Of a DNA stretch of 64,000 nucleotides, positions 37,323-45,397 are shown in pieces. Location: positions 1 to 64,000 of the forward strand of contig JAUNSO010000002.1 of the NCBI GenBank assembly GCA_030539165.1. The letters run 5' to 3'. The notes under the pieces were generated by a model. That model saw only the letters and a list, made by a program, of their open reading frames with translations, was not told the origin of the DNA and searched no databases. The DNA is from a bacterium (GTDB lineage Bacteria > Bacillota > Clostridia > Lachnospirales > Lachnospiraceae). Positions within the stretch are counted from its first letter, which is position 1, and each line of letters starts with the position of its first letter. Position numbers and translations under genes: made by a program.

Positions 37323-38096
37323 ATGGTAAAGGGTCTGTATACGGCCTATACGGGTATGATCAATGAACAGAACAGGATGGATATTCTGACGAACAATCTG
37401 GCCAATTCGGCCACGACCGGCTTTAAGAAGGAAGGCGCAACCTCGGAAGCGTTTTCAGATGTTCTTGCATATAGGATCAAGGACACTTCAGAAGCCAATA
37501 TTCCCAAGGCATTAGGATATATGAATATGGGAGTCAAAATCGGTGAGAATTATACCGACTATTCGCAGGGCGCATTTCAGGGTACGGATAATACCTTTGA
37601 TTTGGCGTTGGCGGGAGACGGCTTTTTTAATGTAGAGTTTACTTCAAAAGCCGGAGAAACGAAGACAATGTATACCAGAGACGGTAATTTCACATTGACA
37701 GCAGCAGGTCAGCTGGTTAATAAAAACGGAGATTTTCTACTGGATACACACGGTAATCATATTACGCTGAACCCGCTCGTTGAAACAAAGATTGAGCGAA
37801 ATGGCGGAATTTATCAAAATGGGGCTTTAGTGGCAACGATACAGGTGTCCAACTTTGAAGATTATAACTATCTGGAAAAGTACGGCGAGAATTATCTGCA
37901 GACGGTAGAAGGCGCGACCGAGATTGCCTCTGATGCAACTGTTCGCTCAGGATATCTGGAGGCATCAAATGTACAGGTGGTATCTGAAATGGTAGAGATG
38001 ATCAATGTGACGAGAGCCTATGAGACGAATCAGAAGATTGTGCAGGCGATGGATTCCACTTTGGATGTTGCAGTGAACCAGCTTGGTAAAATTTAA
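37323..38096 (+). CDS. flhO: Flagellar hook-basal body rod protein FlhO (FlgF/FlgG family)
   Basis: 257 aa. Start ATG 37323 after TAGGTGAC; the frame to 37314 is not needed. The N-terminal rod motif MVKGLYTAYTGMINEQNRMDILTNNLANSATTGFKKEG and the C-terminal VVSEMVEMINVTRAYETNQKIVQAMD are the conserved coiled-coil ends of axial rod/hook proteins. Exported by the flagellar type III system without a cleaved signal. Position directly behind mreB/mbl is that of FlhO in Bacillus. Confidence 0.9.
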   Translation: MVKGLYTAYTGMINEQNRMDILTNNLANSATTGFKKEGATSEAFSDVLAYRIKDTSEANIPKALGYMNMGVKIGENYTDYSQGAFQGTDNTFDLALAGDGFFNVEFTSKAGETKTMYTRDGNFTLTAAGQLVNKNGDFLLDTHGNHITLNPLVETKIERNGGIYQNGALVATIQVSNFEDYNYLEKYGENYLQTVEGATEIASDATVRSGYLEASNVQVVSEMVEMINVTRAYETNQKIVQAMDSTLDVAVNQLGKI

Positions 38097-38110
38097 GTGA
38101 GGTGACGTAA

Positions 38111-38932
38111 ATGGTAAGAGCATTATGGTCTGCAGCGACAGGTATGATCGCACAGCAGAATAACGTAGATACAATTGCAAATAACCTGGCAAATGTCAAT
38201 ACAACGGGTTATAAAACTGAGACAAATGAGTTTAAATCCTTACTCTATCAAACCATTCAGACCAAAACGACGACGGCAAACGGAGATCAGAAGCCGGTTG
38301 GCGCGCAGGTCGGACTTGGAGTTCGTAATGCTGCAATTACCTCTCAGTTCACACAGGGGTCTTTGCTAGCTTCAGAAAGCCCTACCGCACTTGCTGTTAA
38401 TGGAAAAGGCTTCTTTGCGGTACAGGGAGAGGACGGAAAGGTTTATTATACGAGAAACGGTAACTTTCATTGGGCAATCGGGAACGGCAATATCATGACA
38501 CTCACTGATTCAGAGGGACATGCTGTCAAGAGTACAACGGGAGCCAATATCGTATTACCGGCTAATTATACAGCAAATAAGGTGGAGATTGATACAGAAG
38601 GAAGGATTATGTACCCGAATGCGCAGAACAATCTCGTACAGGTGGGTGCATTACAGGTAGGCTTGTATCAGTTTCAGAATCCGGCAGGTCTGGAGAAGAC
38701 CGGAGACAGTATGTTTGCAGTAACACCTGCATCCGGGGCAGCCCTCAATGAAGCAACCAATGCAGCAGTGACCAAGAGTGAGATCCGTCAGGGATATCTG
38801 GAAGGTTCAAATGTTCAGGTAGCAGATGAAATGGTTAATCTGATCGTTGCACAGCGAGCATACGAAATGAACTCAAAAGCAATCCAGGCGGCTGACGAAA
38901 TGATGAGCCAGGCAAACCAGCTTAGACGATAA
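38111..38932 (+). CDS. flhP: Flagellar distal rod protein FlhP/FlgG
   Basis: 273 aa. GAGGTGA precedes ATG 38111. N-terminal ALWSAATGMIAQQNNVDTIANNLANVNTTGYK and C-terminal NVQVADEMVNLIVAQRAYEMNSKAIQAADEM are classic FlgG-type ends; the full length is close to the 260-275 aa of FlgG. Together with FlhO it would form the rod just under the hook. It is followed by tandem hairpin repeats and then flgJ. Confidence 0.9.
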   Translation: MVRALWSAATGMIAQQNNVDTIANNLANVNTTGYKTETNEFKSLLYQTIQTKTTTANGDQKPVGAQVGLGVRNAAITSQFTQGSLLASESPTALAVNGKGFFAVQGEDGKVYYTRNGNFHWAIGNGNIMTLTDSEGHAVKSTTGANIVLPANYTANKVEIDTEGRIMYPNAQNNLVQVGALQVGLYQFQNPAGLEKTGDSMFAVTPASGAALNEATNAAVTKSEIRQGYLEGSNVQVADEMVNLIVAQRAYEMNSKAIQAADEMMSQANQLRR

Positions 38933-38936
38933 GCTA

Positions 38937-38966
38937 GCAAGATAAAATGCGAAGCATTTTGCTTGC
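38937..38966 (+). repeat. Hairpin directly after flhP
   Basis: GCAAG...AAAATGC, loop GAA, GCATTTT...CTTGC: 7 bp perfect inner stem plus 5 bp outer stem. It leads into the first 66-bp unit and shares its AAGCATTTTGC sequence with the unit ends. Confidence 0.6.
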
Positions 38967-39145
38967 AGGAGCAAATTAGAATAATTTGCGAGCACAGGCC
39001 GAAGAGAACCAAGAACCAAGCGTTTTGCCTGCAGGAGCAAATTAGAATAATTTGCGAGCACAGGCCAAAGAGAACCAAGAACCAAGCATTTTGCCTGCAG
39101 GAGCAAATTAGAATAATTTGCGAGCACAGGCCAAAGAGAACCAAG
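38964..39145 (+). repeat. Three tandem 66-bp hairpin repeats between flhP and flgJ
   Basis: Units start with TGCAGGAGCAAATTA at 38964, 39030 and 39096; units 1 and 2 are 66 bp and unit 3 stops after about 50 bp where it turns into the flgJ ribosome binding site. Units 1 and 2 differ at only two visible positions (GGCCG/GGCCA; AAGCG/AAGCA). Each holds a perfect 8-bp hairpin GCAAATTA-GAA-TAATTTGC flanked by GCCTG/CAGGC. The period is a multiple of 3, so a long frame runs through, but it has no sign of being a gene. Confidence 0.9.
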
Positions 39146-39156
39146 GAGATAATGAG

Positions 39157-39501
39157 ATGTCAATGGATATTAATACTCTATATAATCAATATTTGACAGA
39201 CACAACTGCATCAAATGCAAAGAAAACAGGGATTGATCAGACACTGAACAAAGATATGACCGGTGCGACAGATGATGAACTGATGAGTGTCTGCAAAGAA
39301 TTTGAAGCATATTTCCTCGAACAGATTTTTAAAGGCATGAAGGATACAGTCGTACCCGCTGAAGAAGATACCTCCATGACCATGGCGGATTACTTTGAAG
39401 ACAACATGTATCAGCAATATGCTAAAGATGCTTCAGATCAGGGTGATTACGGTATTGCACAGATGCTGTATGAACAGATGAAACGCAATTACGATTTATA
39501 A
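39157..39501 (+). CDS. flgJ: Rod-binding protein FlgJ (N-terminal domain only)
   Basis: 114 aa. Start ATG 39157 after AAGGAG (39143-39148). The rod-binding domain pattern is clear: ELMSVCKEFEAYFLEQIFKGMKDTV, then ADYFEDNMYQQYAKDASDQGDYGIAQMLYEQM. The peptidoglycan hydrolase domain of proteobacterial FlgJ is absent, as usual in Firmicutes. It scaffolds assembly of the rod. Its ribosome binding site is carved out of the tail of the third 66-bp repeat. Confidence 0.88.
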   Translation: MSMDINTLYNQYLTDTTASNAKKTGIDQTLNKDMTGATDDELMSVCKEFEAYFLEQIFKGMKDTVVPAEEDTSMTMADYFEDNMYQQYAKDASDQGDYGIAQMLYEQMKRNYDL

Positions 39502-39545
39502 GGTAAGGATGATACATTACGATCTACTGAATATAACATAGTAAA

Positions 39546-39668
39546 GCAGGGTCGCAAGTCACAACGTGACTTGCGATTTTGCACACATAGTGCCTGCGGT
39601 AGGTTTATCTACCGACGGCACTATGTGCGCAAAATGCGTATACAGCTTTGCTGTATACGTGACCCTGT
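39546..39668 (+). repeat. Four-way-junction palindromic element between flgJ and recD2
   Basis: An outer stem CAGGGTC (39547-39553) with GACCCTG (39661-39667) encloses three hairpins: H1 GCAAGTCAC (39554-39562), loop AAC, closing at 39566-39574; H2 with ATTTTGC (39576-39582) / GCAAAAT (39629-39635), then 11 bp (39584-39594 with 39617-39627), then CGGTAG (39597-39602) / CTACCG (39609-39614); H3 CGTATACAGC (39637-39646), loop TTT, closing at 39650-39659. Almost every base is paired. It is not a tRNA: arms are perfect palindromes with tiny loops. Confidence 0.85.
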
Positions 39669-39693
39669 GACATATTACATATTGGAGTCTAGT

Positions 39694-41937
39694 ATGGAAG
39701 TCATATCCGGTTTTGTAGAACATATCATTTATCGAAACGCCGATAACGGCTATACGGTCATGGAAGTAGCAGCAGATGGCGAAGAGATCACCTGCGTTGG
39801 TTCTTTGCGCATGATTGACGAGGGCGAGTTTATAGAAGCGGCCGGAGAATATGTCAGTCATCAGGTATATGGCGAACAGTTTTCTATCAGCAGGTATGAA
39901 ATCAAGGTTCCGGAAGACAGCCGATCCATAGAAAGATATCTGGGCTCAGGAGCTATCAAAGGTTTGGGGGCGGCTCTGGCAGGCAGGATCGTCAAAAAGT
40001 TCGGTGAGGATACTTTTCGTATCATTGAGGAGGAACCCGAACGGCTTTCTGAGGTGAAGGGGATCAGTGAAAAAAAAGCAAGAGAAATAGCAATACAGGC
40101 AATGGAAAAACAGGATATCCGTAAAGCAATGATTTTTCTGCAGCAATATGGGATATCGAATGCGCTGGCTGTTAAGATTTATGAAAAGTATGGAATGGAG
40201 ACATACCAGATCATTCATGAAAATCCATACCGGCTGGCTGAGGATATCCAAGGAGTAGGTTTTAAAATTGCAGATGAAATTGCGGGCAAGGTTGGAATTC
40301 ATACGGACTCGGATTATCGTATCAGAAGTGGTATATTGTATACATTATTACTGGCAACAGGAGAAGGACATACTTATCTTCCGAAGGATGAACTGCTCCG
40401 ACGTGCAGAGACGATTTTGCAGATCAAACAGGAATATGTAGAGAACCAGCTCATAAATTTAATGATGGATAAAAAGGTAGTGCTCAAACAGATTGGTGAT
40501 TTGACAGCAGTCTATTCCATGAATTTTTACTACCTGGAACTAAACTGTGCAAAGATGCTCCATGACTTGAATGTTACAGCAGATGAAAAGGAAAACGATA
40601 TAGACCTGAAACTCACAAGACTGGAGGAAAAGTCGGAAATATCGCTTGAGGGACTTCAGAGAGATGCTGTTGCAGGAGCTGTGAAAAACGGTGTATTTGT
40701 GATCACCGGAGGTCCGGGCACGGGTAAGACGACAACGATTAATATGATCATTCAGTACTTTGCTGCTGAGGGGATGGATATTTTGCTGGCAGCACCGACA
40801 GGCAGAGCCGCCAAACGAATGACAGAAACGACCGGCTATGAAGCCAGAACCATACATCGTCTGCTGGAGATCAATGGTGGGGCCGATCAGGAGGGTTCAC
40901 TTGTATTTGAACGAAATGAAAGCAACCCCCTCGAGGCAGATGCCATTATCATTGATGAGATGTCAATGGTGGATATCTCTCTGTTTTCAGCACTGTTGAA
41001 AGCGATTTCTATCGGAACACGGCTGATTATGGTGGGTGATATCAACCAGCTGCCGTCAGTCGGACCGGGAGCGGTACTGAAGGATGTGATTGAATCAGGT
41101 GCATTTCCGGTGGTTATGCTCAAGAAAATATTTCGACAGGCAAGTACAAGCGATATTGTAGTGAATGCACACCGGATCAATCAGGGCGAACATCCGGTCA
41201 TGGATAATAAAAGTAAAGATTTCTTTTTCTTAAAAAGAAGTGATGCCAATGTGATATTGAAGATTATCGTAACACTTGTACGGGAAAAGCTGCCAAAGTA
41301 TGTAGATGCAACATCCTATGATATTCAGGTTCTGACACCGATGCGCAAAGGACTGCTTGGAATAGAACGGCTGAATCCGATTTTGCAGGAATATCTGAAT
41401 CCGCCTGATCCGAAAAAACGGGAGAGAGAGTACGGAGAAGGATTGTTTCGTGAAGGTGACAAGGTCATGCAGATACGAAATAACTATCAGATTGAATGGG
41501 AGATCTTGAGCAAATACGGAATTCCTGTTGATAAGGGACTGGGTGTATTTAACGGGGACATGGGCATGATCAGAGAAATCAATCATTATGCTGAAACACT
41601 TACGGTAGAGTATGATGAACACAGGCAGATCGTTTACTCCTTCAAACAGCTGGATGAACTGGAGCTTGCTTATGCCATCACGATTCATAAAGCACAGGGA
41701 AGTGAGTATCCGGCAGTTGTCATCCCGATTCTGACAGGACCGAGAATGCTGATGAATCGGAATTTGTTATATACGGGGGTGACGCGTGCCCGAAAATGTG
41801 TTACATTGGTTGGTAGTGAGGAAATGATACAGATGATGGCGGAAAATTCTGAGGAACAGAAGCGCTTTACCGGTCTGGCTGTACGAATCAGAGAATTAAG
41901 AGAGCAATTCAGAGATTCGGAGGATGATGTATCATAA
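39694..41937 (+). CDS. recD2: ATP-dependent DNA helicase RecD2
   Basis: 747 aa SF1B 5'-3' helicase of the RecD2/TraA-like type found without RecBC. N-terminal OB-like region, tandem HhH region (about 90-230), Walker A GGPGTGKTTTI, motif II IIDEMSMVD, motif III GDINQLPSVGPG, and C-terminal UvrD-like part with HKAQGSEYPAVVIP and NRNLLYTGVTRAR. Start ATG 39694 after a weak TTGGAG; the open frame further upstream passes through the palindromic element. It overlaps the comFC gene by 14 nt. Confidence 0.93.
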   Translation: MEVISGFVEHIIYRNADNGYTVMEVAADGEEITCVGSLRMIDEGEFIEAAGEYVSHQVYGEQFSISRYEIKVPEDSRSIERYLGSGAIKGLGAALAGRIVKKFGEDTFRIIEEEPERLSEVKGISEKKAREIAIQAMEKQDIRKAMIFLQQYGISNALAVKIYEKYGMETYQIIHENPYRLAEDIQGVGFKIADEIAGKVGIHTDSDYRIRSGILYTLLLATGEGHTYLPKDELLRRAETILQIKQEYVENQLINLMMDKKVVLKQIGDLTAVYSMNFYYLELNCAKMLHDLNVTADEKENDIDLKLTRLEEKSEISLEGLQRDAVAGAVKNGVFVITGGPGTGKTTTINMIIQYFAAEGMDILLAAPTGRAAKRMTETTGYEARTIHRLLEINGGADQEGSLVFERNESNPLEADAIIIDEMSMVDISLFSALLKAISIGTRLIMVGDINQLPSVGPGAVLKDVIESGAFPVVMLKKIFRQASTSDIVVNAHRINQGEHPVMDNKSKDFFFLKRSDANVILKIIVTLVREKLPKYVDATSYDIQVLTPMRKGLLGIERLNPILQEYLNPPDPKKREREYGEGLFREGDKVMQIRNNYQIEWEILSKYGIPVDKGLGVFNGDMGMIREINHYAETLTVEYDEHRQIVYSFKQLDELELAYAITIHKAQGSEYPAVVIPILTGPRMLMNRNLLYTGVTRARKCVTLVGSEEMIQMMAENSEEQKRFTGLAVRIRELREQFRDSEDDVS

Positions 41938-42634
41938 AGTAATAGAGTTAATTTATCCGGGAAGATGTCCTTTGTGCGGTGATATTGTGATGCCGAAAGG
42001 TGAGCTGGCATGTCCGGAATGCAAAACGAAGGCACCCTATATTACAGAGCCTAAATGTGTTCAATGCGGTAAGGCACTCAGACATTGTGAGGACGAATAC
42101 TGCGGCGACTGCAGTACACAGACACATTTCTTTGACAAGGGACTGGCATTGTTCGCATATGATGATATGGTGAAACACAGCATATACCGGTATAAGTATG
42201 AAAACAAAAGGGAATATGCTGATTTTTATGCATATGAGATCTGCAGGAGGCTGGGAGAGGAAATGCTTTCTTGGAAAGCAGATGCCATTATTCCGATACC
42301 GCTTCACAGCTCCAGACAAAGAGTACGGGGCTATAATCAGGCACAGCTAATTGCAGAGCGGGTAGGCAGGAGCCTTTCTATCCCTGTTTTGAGTCATTAT
42401 GTATACAGGGAAAAGAAAACAACTGCACAGAAGCAGCTAAATCATGCAGAACGCCAAAATAATTTGAAAAAGGCTTTTAAAATCAAGCAAAATGATGTAA
42501 AATTAGATACAGTCATATTGCTTGATGATATCTATACAACGGGCAGTACCATTGATGCAGTAGCCGCCTTATTGAAGAATACAGGAGTCAGGAAAGTATT
42601 CTTTATCGCGTTGTCTATCGGACAGGGTGTATAG
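41924..42634 (+). CDS. comFC: ComF family protein (ComFC, phosphoribosyltransferase fold)
   Basis: 236 aa. N-terminal zinc-binding part CPLCGDIV...CPECKTK and CVQCGKAL...YCGDC, then a PRTase fold with the PRPP loop VILLDDIYTTGSTID. ComFC is needed for DNA uptake in competent Bacillus. ATG 41924 and 41927 are both possible; CGGAGG (41918-41923) is unusually close to them. Order recD2-comFC-yvyF links it to the flagellar protein YvyF as in Bacillus. Confidence 0.9.
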   Translation: MMYHKVIELIYPGRCPLCGDIVMPKGELACPECKTKAPYITEPKCVQCGKALRHCEDEYCGDCSTQTHFFDKGLALFAYDDMVKHSIYRYKYENKREYADFYAYEICRRLGEEMLSWKADAIIPIPLHSSRQRVRGYNQAQLIAERVGRSLSIPVLSHYVYREKKTTAQKQLNHAERQNNLKKAFKIKQNDVKLDTVILLDDIYTTGSTIDAVAALLKNTGVRKVFFIALSIGQGV

Positions 42635-42672
42635 GCTGTAGGCATGACTAAGGTATTAAGGAGGAACACACG

Positions 42673-43089
42673 ATGAATGTAAGAAATTGCAAGAAATGTA
42701 ACAGACTATTTAATTATGTGGCAGGACCGCCAATTTGTCCGGCATGTAAGGAAGATCTGGAGAAGAAGTTTCAGGAAGTCAAAAAATACATTCAGGATCA
42801 TAACAGCGTTCCGATGACGGTAGTGGCTGAGGAATGTGAGGTTGAGATTTCACAGCTCAAACAGTGGGTACGTGAAGAACGACTGGTATTTGCAGAGGGT
42901 TCAGGTATGGCACTGGAATGTGAACTTTGTGGGGCTCCTATTATTACGGGCCGTTATTGTGAGAAATGCAAGGCTGAAACAATGAATGATCTGCTTGGAG
43001 CCGGGAGACAGCCGCTGATACAGCCGACACAGCAGCAAAAAAAGGATTATACAGAAAACCCGCGTATGCGATTCCTGGATAAGAAATAA
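42673..43089 (+). CDS. yvyF: Flagellar operon protein YvyF family
   Basis: 138 aa with two zinc-ribbon-like Cys pairs: CKKCNRLF...CPACKEDL at the N-terminus and CELCGAPI...CEKCKAE near residue 100. A central helical HTH-like stretch (AEECEVEISQLKQWVREERL) lies between. This matches the YvyF/TIGR03826 flagellar operon family. In Bacillus it follows comFC and precedes flgM; here flgM is not found next, and two unknown membrane protein genes follow. Confidence 0.88.
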   Translation: MNVRNCKKCNRLFNYVAGPPICPACKEDLEKKFQEVKKYIQDHNSVPMTVVAEECEVEISQLKQWVREERLVFAEGSGMALECELCGAPIITGRYCEKCKAETMNDLLGAGRQPLIQPTQQQKKDYTENPRMRFLDKK

Positions 43090-43101
43090 TAGGATTATAT
43101 C

Positions 43102-43500
43102 ATGTTAAATGAAAAAAGAATCAGATTAATGACAAAAATGGCCGCCTATGAAGAAAATGAGGGAAAAAAGACAATTTCCATCAGTAATTATTTCAGAGGC
43201 GATTATATCAGCTTTCAGGTGGTAAAGGGCGCGTTGAGTGCAACGGTTGCCTTTTGTCTTGTAATTGCGATGTATGTATATTATGATCTGGAAATTTTTC
43301 TGGAGGATATATACAAGATGGATATTGTGGCATTGCTCAAAACCGTAGCAACGGCATATGCAGCGATCCTGATTGGATATATGCTGATCTCTTACATTGT
43401 TTATTCCTACCGTTATACGAAAGCGAAGCAGAGTCTGCACAGATATTTTACACAGCTGCGTGAGCTTCAGGCGATGTACGAGAAAGAAGGCAGACGATAA
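43102..43500 (+). CDS. Small membrane protein of unknown function, cdaA cluster
   Basis: 132 aa. A basic, amphipathic N-terminus (about 40 residues) is followed by two membrane segments (about 45-65 and 82-107) and a basic helical tail. No family is recognised. It starts 12 bp after yvyF and ends 30 bp before the next membrane protein, so it is very likely in one operon with cdaA, ybbR and glmM. Confidence 0.75.
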   Translation: MLNEKRIRLMTKMAAYEENEGKKTISISNYFRGDYISFQVVKGALSATVAFCLVIAMYVYYDLEIFLEDIYKMDIVALLKTVATAYAAILIGYMLISYIVYSYRYTKAKQSLHRYFTQLRELQAMYEKEGRR

Positions 43501-43530
43501 AGAGCCGTTGTCGGTGAAAGGATTTGAAGA

Positions 43531-44478
43531 ATGACCACTTTACTGGAATTAAAAGAACAAATCATTAAGTTTTATGCAAAATACGAGGTATACATCTTAC
43601 CGGTTTTAAGGTTTTTAGCGGCTTTATTTGTATTGATTATGATTAATGGCAACGTTGGCTATATGAGTCGGTTAAAAAATCCGGCGATTGTTCTGATCGT
43701 GGCATTAGTATGTTCGTTTTTACCGACAAACATGATTATTATTTTTGCAGCAGGATTTGTAGTGCTTCATATGTATGCCCTATCCATAGAGTGTGCAATT
43801 GTAGTGCTGCTGGTATTTATTTTAATGTTTGTACTATATTTCAGATTTTCACCAAAGGATTCCATGGCGGTTCTGCTGACTCCGGTATGCTTTGCATTAA
43901 AGATTCCCTATGCAATGCCGTTAGCGATGGGGTTTGTAGGCAATCCGATGTCTATTATATCAGTGGCATGCGGTACGATTGTATACTATATACTGAAATA
44001 TGTGAAGGATAATGCAACACAGCTTGGAAATCTGGAATCGGACAGTGCCGTTACCAATTTTAAGTATGTAGTAGACAATATTATCAATAACAAAGAAATG
44101 ATTCTGATGTCCATAGCATTTGCGGCAACAATCATTTTGGTATATATGATCAAAAGATTATCAATTGACCATTCATGGAAGATTGCACTCGGTGTCGGAG
44201 CCGTTGCAGATGTCCTGATTATTTTTGTAGGAGATCTGTCACTGGACATCAATGCCAATCTTGGTGCAACGATACTGGGAACGATCGTATCGGTTCTGTT
44301 AATGATTGTATTACAGTTCTTTGTGTTCAATGTCGATTATTCGAGAACAGAGTATGTACAGTTTGAGGATGATGAATACTATTATTACGTGAAAGCGATT
44401 CCAAAGATTTCGGTAGCAACGCCATCTGTTAAGGTAAAGAGAATACATTCACAATCAGCACCAAAGAGACCTGAATAA
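43531..44478 (+). CDS. Polytopic membrane protein of unknown function, directly upstream of cdaA
   Basis: 315 aa with about eight membrane segments between residues 20 and 270 and a basic cytoplasmic tail (about 275-315) rich in Lys, Tyr and Ser. No transporter signature was recognised. It is 25 bp ahead of the diadenylate cyclase gene, close enough for co-translation, which suggests a functional tie to c-di-AMP signalling or to the cell wall steps served by GlmM. This is inference from position only. Confidence 0.75.
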   Translation: MTTLLELKEQIIKFYAKYEVYILPVLRFLAALFVLIMINGNVGYMSRLKNPAIVLIVALVCSFLPTNMIIIFAAGFVVLHMYALSIECAIVVLLVFILMFVLYFRFSPKDSMAVLLTPVCFALKIPYAMPLAMGFVGNPMSIISVACGTIVYYILKYVKDNATQLGNLESDSAVTNFKYVVDNIINNKEMILMSIAFAATIILVYMIKRLSIDHSWKIALGVGAVADVLIIFVGDLSLDINANLGATILGTIVSVLLMIVLQFFVFNVDYSRTEYVQFEDDEYYYYVKAIPKISVATPSVKVKRIHSQSAPKRPE

Positions 44479-44503
44479 AAAGTGATTTATAGGATGTGAC
44501 TGG

Positions 44504-45397
44504 ATGGAACATTTTTTTGAACAAATAGGAGTATTCGGAGATAAATATCTGTCATGGCTGTCGATTCCGAATATTATGCCGACAGATATCATAGAGATAT
44601 GCATTATTTCATTTCTTGTGTATCATCTTCTGGTGTGGATCAAGAATACAAAAGCATGGGCATTGTTAAAAGGAATTCTTGTGATTTTGGTATTCGTCCT
44701 GATTGCCGCAATTTTCAATATGACCACAATTTTATGGATTGTCACCAAGGTATTCGGGGTAGCAATTACGGCTGCAGTTGTTGTCTTTCAGCCGGAGCTC
44801 AGACGCGCTCTGGAACAGCTGGGAAAAAGAAACCTTTTCTCGGCATTATTTCCGTTTGACAGCAATAGAGTTGCAGGAGAACTGTTCAGTGACAGAACGA
44901 TGAATGAAATTGTAAAAGCAAGCTATGAGATGGGCAAGGTGAAAACTGGTGCCTTGATTGTCATGGAGCAGATGGATTCCTTGATTGAATATGAACGAAC
45001 AGGAATTATGCTTGATTCTATTGTTTCAAATCAGATATTAATCAATATTTTTGAGCATAATACACCCTTACATGATGGAGCAGTTATTGTACGTGGTGAC
45101 AGGATTATCTCGGCGACATGTTATCTGCCGCTGTCTGATAATATGGAACTGAGCAAGGATTTGGGAACCCGACACAGAGCAGGCGTCGGTATATCGGAGT
45201 TGACGGATTCGTTAACGATTATTGTATCAGAAGAAACAGGAAGAGTATCAGTGGCAATAGGCGGAGAGCTGTATCGCAATGTTGATGCTGACTTTTTGCG
45301 TGATAAGCTGCAGATGATACAGCATAAGGTTATGGAAGAAAAGAAGTTCAGACTGTGGAAAGGAAGGCCGAAGGATGAAAAAAAAGATAACCAATAA
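44504..45397 (+). CDS. cdaA: Diadenylate cyclase CdaA
   Basis: 297 aa. Makes cyclic di-AMP from two ATP at the membrane. Three N-terminal membrane segments (about 22-40, 48-70, 76-94), then the DAC domain with NTPLHDGAVIV (DGA motif) and GTRHRAGVGISE (RHR motif), both intact. It overlaps ybbR by 23 nt. The order cdaA-ybbR(cdaR)-glmM is the conserved c-di-AMP module of Firmicutes, in which CdaR and GlmM bind and adjust the cyclase. Confidence 0.96.
   Translation: MEHFFEQIGVFGDKYLSWLSIPNIMPTDIIEICIISFLVYHLLVWIKNTKAWALLKGILVILVFVLIAAIFNMTTILWIVTKVFGVAITAAVVVFQPELRRALEQLGKRNLFSALFPFDSNRVAGELFSDRTMNEIVKASYEMGKVKTGALIVMEQMDSLIEYERTGIMLDSIVSNQILINIFEHNTPLHDGAVIVRGDRIISATCYLPLSDNMELSKDLGTRHRAGVGISELTDSLTIIVSEETGRVSVAIGGELYRNVDADFLRDKLQMIQHKVMEEKKFRLWKGRPKDEKKDNQ

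Noticed and set aside
38964-39145. CRISPR-like array
   Set aside because: Whole units are repeated with no unique spacers, only three copies, and no cas genes.
38963-39196. Open frame through the 66-bp repeats giving a repeated 22-residue peptide
   Set aside because: The frame is open only because the unit length is a multiple of three; no start signals, and it runs into flgJ.
39546-39668. tRNA because of the cloverleaf shape
   Set aside because: Arms are near-perfect palindromes with 3-nt loops; no T-loop, D-loop or anticodon arrangement, no CCA context.
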